Source: an uncultured Isosphaeraceae bacterium
GTDB lineage: Bacteria; Planctomycetota; Planctomycetia; Isosphaerales; Isosphaeraceae
Assembly (NCBI GenBank): GCA_945957605.1
Contig: CAMFLR010000002.1
Location: 668,197-732,196, forward strand
Direction of reading: 5' to 3'
DNA length: 64,000 nucleotides
Under the pieces are notes generated by a model that was not told where the DNA came from, did no database searches, and saw nothing but the letters and a program-made list of their open reading frames with translations. Below, in pieces: positions 60,609 to 64,000 of this stretch. Position numbers and translations under genes: made by a program. Numbering within the stretch: position 1 is the stretch's first letter; the number at the start of each line of letters is the position of its first letter.

Positions 60609-62269
60609 CGACCGAACACAAGAACGCGTCAGCAACCGATGAAATTTCGATCGGTCAATACCTGATCGACCGGCTCGTATCGCTGGGTTTGAAGCACGCG
60701 TTCGGAATCCCCGGCGATTATATTCTCACGCTTTACAAGATGCTCGAATCGAGCCCAATCAAGCTCGTGGGAATGACTCGCGAGGATAGCGCGGGCTTCG
60801 CGGCCGATGCCTATGCGCGAATCAACGGGCTGAGCTGCGTTTGCGTGACATACTGCGTCGGCGGCCTCAGCGCGTGTAACTCGATCGCCGGTGCTTATGC
60901 CGAGAAATCACCGGTCGTTGTGGTTTCGGGTTCACCCGGAATGCGCGAGCGCGAGCACAACCCGCTGCTACATCACAAGGTGAAGGATTTTTCGACGCAG
61001 GCCGAGGTCTTCGAGAAAATCACGGTCGCCACCGCTGTGATCGAGGATCCCACGCGTGCCTTTGCCGAGATCGATCGCGTGCTCGCCGCCGCGCTTCGAT
61101 ACAAGCGTCCGGTGTACATCGAGATCCCCCGCGACCTCGTGCAAGCCACGGCACCTCGTCCCACCAAGGCCCCTGCTCCCTTGCCGCCAAGCGATCCCGA
61201 TGCTCTGCGAGAGGCGCTCGACGAAGCTGAGGAACTCCTTAAAGCCGCAGCGCGACCGATGATCTTGGCCGACGTCGAAGTTCACCGCTTTGGCCTTCAA
61301 GACGAACTGATCAAGCTGGCCGAATCGACTGGCATGCCGATCGCCACGACCATCCTGGGCAAGAGCGTCGTCAGCGAGCAGCATCCGCAGTTTGTGGGCG
61401 TTTACGAAGGGGCGATGGGACACGCACACGTTACAGAGTTTGTCGAAGCTTCGGATTGTTTGCTGATGCTCGGCTGCTTCATGACGGATATCAACCTCGG
61501 AATCTTCACGGCGAAGCTTGAACCGTCGCGCTGTATTGATGCAACGAGTGAAGACTTGCGGATTCATCATCATCATTATCGCGACGTGCGGCTCGACGAT
61601 TTTCTCCGCGGCTTGATCGCACGAAATATGAAACTCAAAACCGTGCCGCTTCCTGAGCGTTCGCTGGCGCCTCGCGTGAAATGGGTTGCCGAGCCGGACA
61701 AGTCGCTGACCACCGCACGGTTATTCACGCGACTCGACAGCATGCTCGACCGCGAAATGACGGTGATCGCCGATATTGGCGATTCGCTGTTTGGTTCATC
61801 CGACCTGACGATGGGTCGACGCACCGAGTTCATCAGCCCCGCGTATTACACAAGCATGGGTTTCGCCGTGCCGGCGGCCGTCGGTGCCGGGATGGCGAAT
61901 CCGAAGTCGCGGGCGCTCGTCATCGTGGGCGACGGCGCGTTTCAGATGACGGGCATGGAGATTTCAACCATTGCGCGGCTGGGGCTGAATCCGATTGTTG
62001 TTGTCATGAACAATAAAGGATATACGACCGAACGCTTCTTGCTCGAAGGCAGTTTCAATGACATCCCCAACTGGGCCTATCACAAAATTCCCGAAGTGAT
62101 TGGTGCCGGGAAGGGATTTGAAGTTCGGACTGAAACCGAGTTGGATGCGGCGCTCGAAGCGGCTTTGGCGAATACGTCGAGCTTTAGTTTGCTGAATGTG
62201 CACCTTGCGCCGCTGGACCGGAGTCCTGCGCTGGAACGGTTGGCAAAGCGGTTGGCGAAGTTGGTGTGA
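60605..62269 (+). CDS. Thiamine diphosphate-dependent 2-oxo acid decarboxylase (pyruvate/indolepyruvate decarboxylase type)
   Basis: A 554-residue ThDP enzyme that turns a 2-oxo acid into an aldehyde and CO2. The catalytic Glu is Glu60 ([19 protein letters not shown]), His123-His124 (LLHHKVKDF) is the pair typical of pyruvate decarboxylases, and [20 protein letters not shown] then NPIVVVMNN is the ThDP-binding GDG...NN motif. The region [19 protein letters not shown] matches this group as well. Substrate range (pyruvate, indolepyruvate, phenylpyruvate) cannot be told. It starts in the ATGA that ends the GGCT-like gene. Confidence 0.9.
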   Translation: MTTEHKNASATDEISIGQYLIDRLVSLGLKHAFGIPGDYILTLYKMLESSPIKLVGMTREDSAGFAADAYARINGLSCVCVTYCVGGLSACNSIAGAYAEKSPVVVVSGSPGMREREHNPLLHHKVKDFSTQAEVFEKITVATAVIEDPTRAFAEIDRVLAAALRYKRPVYIEIPRDLVQATAPRPTKAPAPLPPSDPDALREALDEAEELLKAAARPMILADVEVHRFGLQDELIKLAESTGMPIATTILGKSVVSEQHPQFVGVYEGAMGHAHVTEFVEASDCLLMLGCFMTDINLGIFTAKLEPSRCIDATSEDLRIHHHHYRDVRLDDFLRGLIARNMKLKTVPLPERSLAPRVKWVAEPDKSLTTARLFTRLDSMLDREMTVIADIGDSLFGSSDLTMGRRTEFISPAYYTSMGFAVPAAVGAGMANPKSRALVIVGDGAFQMTGMEISTIARLGLNPIVVVMNNKGYTTERFLLEGSFNDIPNWAYHKIPEVIGAGKGFEVRTETELDAALEAALANTSSFSLLNVHLAPLDRSPALERLAKRLAKLV

Positions 62270-62310
62270 GAGGAATCAATCGGACGCGATGAGTCTTGGT
62301 TCTCATGCGA

Positions 62311-62796
62311 TCAATAGACACCTCGTCGCACTTCGCCGTCAGCGTCGGGTACGATTGCTTCCATGACATCCTCCGTGTCATACAACCACGGAGGATAGAT
62401 CCCGACTGCGACACGCTTACCGTTTCTATCGGTAAGTTCTTTGATCAACTCGGCGCGGGTCTCTCCTGCAGTCCAGTGAAAATATCCCAATACGCTGACA
62501 TCTAAGTCAACGACTAGAAACTCTTCACCATCGGGGACGGTCATCAACGCCGCCTCAACTAACTCGGCATCCACAGCTCCGCGGATCGGCAATTGCTTCT
62601 GGCGGAAGACAATCACGCTCGTGCCTGAAGGGGCGTTCATTAGCCGCTTTCGAAGTCCCTCTTCGTTATTGAAGAAGAGGAAGTCTTTTGCACCCGCCAT
62701 TCGCGAGTATCGGAAAAGGACCAGTATCTCGCCTTGATCTCTGATCCAGCTCTCGGCTCGCGATAGAAACTCGAAATCCGGGGTTGAAAGATCCAT
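62311..62796 (-). CDS. Hypothetical protein
   Basis: A 161-residue soluble protein from ATG 62796, which has GGAGG 11 bases upstream; the GTG at 62814 is a poorer start. It shows an alternating alpha/beta pattern with ESWIRDQGEILVLFRYSRMA, SGTSVIVFRQKQLPIRG, EFLVVDLDVSVLGYFHWTAG and IKELTDRNGKRVAVGIYPPW. No motif is recognised. Similar short proteins are often stand-alone in these genomes. The neighbouring repeat fragment lies upstream of it. Confidence 0.6.
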   Translation of the reverse strand: MDLSTPDFEFLSRAESWIRDQGEILVLFRYSRMAGAKDFLFFNNEEGLRKRLMNAPSGTSVIVFRQKQLPIRGAVDAELVEAALMTVPDGEEFLVVDLDVSVLGYFHWTAGETRAELIKELTDRNGKRVAVGIYPPWLYDTEDVMEAIVPDADGEVRRGVY

Positions 62797-62884
62797 TAAT
62801 TTGATCGCCTCCACTCAGAGATGCGACAAATTCGAGTTGATGCTTCGAGGCAGCCAATGATCGACTTGGTCGAAGTGGACTGAA

Positions 62885-62930
62885 CTTCTTGCGGCTGCGC
62901 CGCCCAGGTTCAAGAACCTGGGCTACCCAT
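62885..62930 (-). repeat. Composite repeat, copy E (first half only, reversed)
   Basis: On the minus strand it reads TGGGTAGCCCAGGTTCTTGA then ACCTGGGCGGCGCAGCCGCA. The stem CCCAGGTTC / GAACCTGGG (62903-62911 with 62914-62922, loop AA) again differs from copies A and C yet is fully paired. The second hairpin is missing. It sits upstream of the rluD end and of the hypothetical gene at 62311. Confidence 0.7.
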
Positions 62931-62963
62931 TCATCAGTCGACAACTATAAATCGCCACTACAT

Positions 62964-63953
62964 TTACGAGCGATATTTGCGCAGACTATTCAGCGTGCGG
63001 TCCATATCATCGGGCAGTGGAGCGGTGAAGTTCAGCACCTCGCCTGTCACCGGGTGCGTCAGCCGCAAGGAGTGTGCGTGCAATGCCTGGCGTTCAATCA
63101 AGGTTTGATCGGCATCATCGACTTCGGTACCAGCGATGTCTCCCAGCGCCAGGCTCGTGCGGCCCGAGTACATCTTGTCGGCGATGATCGCGTGGCCGAT
63201 GTGCGTCAGGTGAACGCGAATCTGGTGCGTGCGGCCGGTTTTGGGAAGGCATTTCACGAGTGCGAAGCCTCGAAAGCGTTCGAGAACTTCGTAAGACGTC
63301 ACCGCTTCCTTGCCACCGTCGGCGAGAAGGCGGATTGCCATTTTTTCGCGGTTTGTGGGATGCGGGCCAATCATTTGACGGATCAGGTCGCGGTCGCGAT
63401 CGGGGGCGCCGTAGACGAGCGCGATGTATTCCTTCTGGATTGTGCGGTCGGCAAACTGCTTCGAAAGTGCGCCGTGGGCGCGGTCGTCTTTGGCGACAAT
63501 TAGCAATCCAGACGTGTCGCGGTCGAGCCGGTGGACGATTCCTGGCCGATTCTCGCCGCCGACGCTTGAAAGTTTGTCGAAGTGAAACTGCAAGGCGTTG
63601 ACGAGCGTGCCGGTCCAGTTTCCTTTCGCGGGATGGGTGACGAGTCCCGGCGGTTTGTTGACGACGACGAACGCCTCGTCTTCGTAGATGATGCCGATCG
63701 GGATGTCTTGCGGTTCGTGCGTCGCTTCGGAAAGCTCGGGGAGCCAGACGCGGATGATATCGCCTTCGCGGACCTTGGTTGATGCCTTCGTCGGCTGGCC
63801 GTTGATCAGCACAGCGCCAGCGTCGATCACTTTTTGCACGACGCTGCGCGAGTAGTCGGGATAGCGCGCAGAGAGGTACGCATCGATCCGCTTGCCGATC
63901 ATGCGGGCCTTGACGACGAACTCAGTTGGTGTGGCCGAGAGTTCGTAGGGCAT
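62964..63953 (-). CDS. rluD: 23S rRNA pseudouridine synthase, RluD type
   Basis: A 329-residue enzyme that isomerises uridine in the 23S rRNA helix 69 region (or close relatives RluC/RluD). Residues ~1-85 include an S4 RNA-binding domain (IGKRIDAYLSARYPDYSRSV, VQKVIDAGAVLINGQPTKAS). The catalytic motif is RPGIVHRLDRDTSGLLIVAK, with Asp in RLDRDT, then KTGRTHQIRVHLTHIGHAII. The C-terminus LRLTHPVTGEVLNFTAPLP is typical. Start chosen at ATG 63953 because the family begins near there; a longer frame to 63992 has no clear ribosome site. Confidence 0.93.
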   Translation of the reverse strand: MPYELSATPTEFVVKARMIGKRIDAYLSARYPDYSRSVVQKVIDAGAVLINGQPTKASTKVREGDIIRVWLPELSEATHEPQDIPIGIIYEDEAFVVVNKPPGLVTHPAKGNWTGTLVNALQFHFDKLSSVGGENRPGIVHRLDRDTSGLLIVAKDDRAHGALSKQFADRTIQKEYIALVYGAPDRDRDLIRQMIGPHPTNREKMAIRLLADGGKEAVTSYEVLERFRGFALVKCLPKTGRTHQIRVHLTHIGHAIIADKMYSGRTSLALGDIAGTEVDDADQTLIERQALHAHSLRLTHPVTGEVLNFTAPLPDDMDRTLNSLRKYRS

Positions 63954-64000
63954 CGTCGCGCCAGTCCAAAAAGAAAGGCGAGCGTCGCACACCCGCGCGA

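Overview
The window is about 60% GC and codes for a planctomycete, most likely class Planctomycetia. The marker families are: two H-X9-DG prepilin-type DUF1559 proteins (36432-37439, 58363-59532), a DUF1501 protein, a CRTAC1/ASPIC-UnbV FG-GAP protein, PEP-CTERM proteins, a redoxin/cytochrome/PHM-like fusion and a lipoyl-Nudix-tmk-holB cluster. I found no ribosomal RNA, convincing tRNA, CRISPR array, prophage or transposase. Gene order looks like an ordinary chromosome salted with short palindromic repeats.

Layout. 1-3 kb: 3' part of a penicillin-acylase-type hydrolase, a small membrane protein, a SUKH protein and an orphan. 3.1-8.8 kb: minus-strand tyrA, purL (with a fused PurS-like N-terminus), a NYN-domain gene and purQ. 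9-15.6 kb: two PEP-CTERM proteins flanking sulfite reductase (cysI), a DinB protein and a SUI1-like factor. 15.7-22 kb: Nudix protein, a mandelate-racemase-type enolase with every catalytic residue in place, and a glycoamylase-like hydrolase followed by an ABC transporter with a broken ATPase. 22.4-25.8 kb: rsmH overlapping a proline-rich LysM membrane protein where ftsL usually sits. 25.8-35.2 kb: long minus-strand run of envelope proteins (CRTAC1, DUF2079 fused to an inactive YugP-like peptidase, TPR, M48 peptidase, DUF1326). 36-43 kb: DUF1559, DUF1501, OmpA-like lipoprotein, and an acidic HTH protein with a C-terminal membrane anchor. 43-54 kb: secreted TPR protein ending in a Hint domain, PNPOx-like, HEAT/zinc-ribbon membrane protein, YHS-TPR protein, SDR/DUF1990 divergent pair, redoxin-cytochrome-PHM fusion. 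54.9-57.3 kb: coupled lipoyl-Nudix-tmk-holB operon. 57-64 kb: phosphodiesterase, second DUF1559, GGCT-like plus 2-oxo acid decarboxylase pair, and rluD.

The most unusual items are the DUF2079-YugP pseudo-peptidase fusion, a dispersed two-hairpin repeat family whose stems vary by compensatory changes, the Hint-domain TPR protein, the LysM protein beside rsmH, the degenerate ABC ATPase paired with a glycoamylase, and a ~94-nt hairpin whose apex resembles SRP RNA. All functional statements come from reading motifs by eye; no database search was run.
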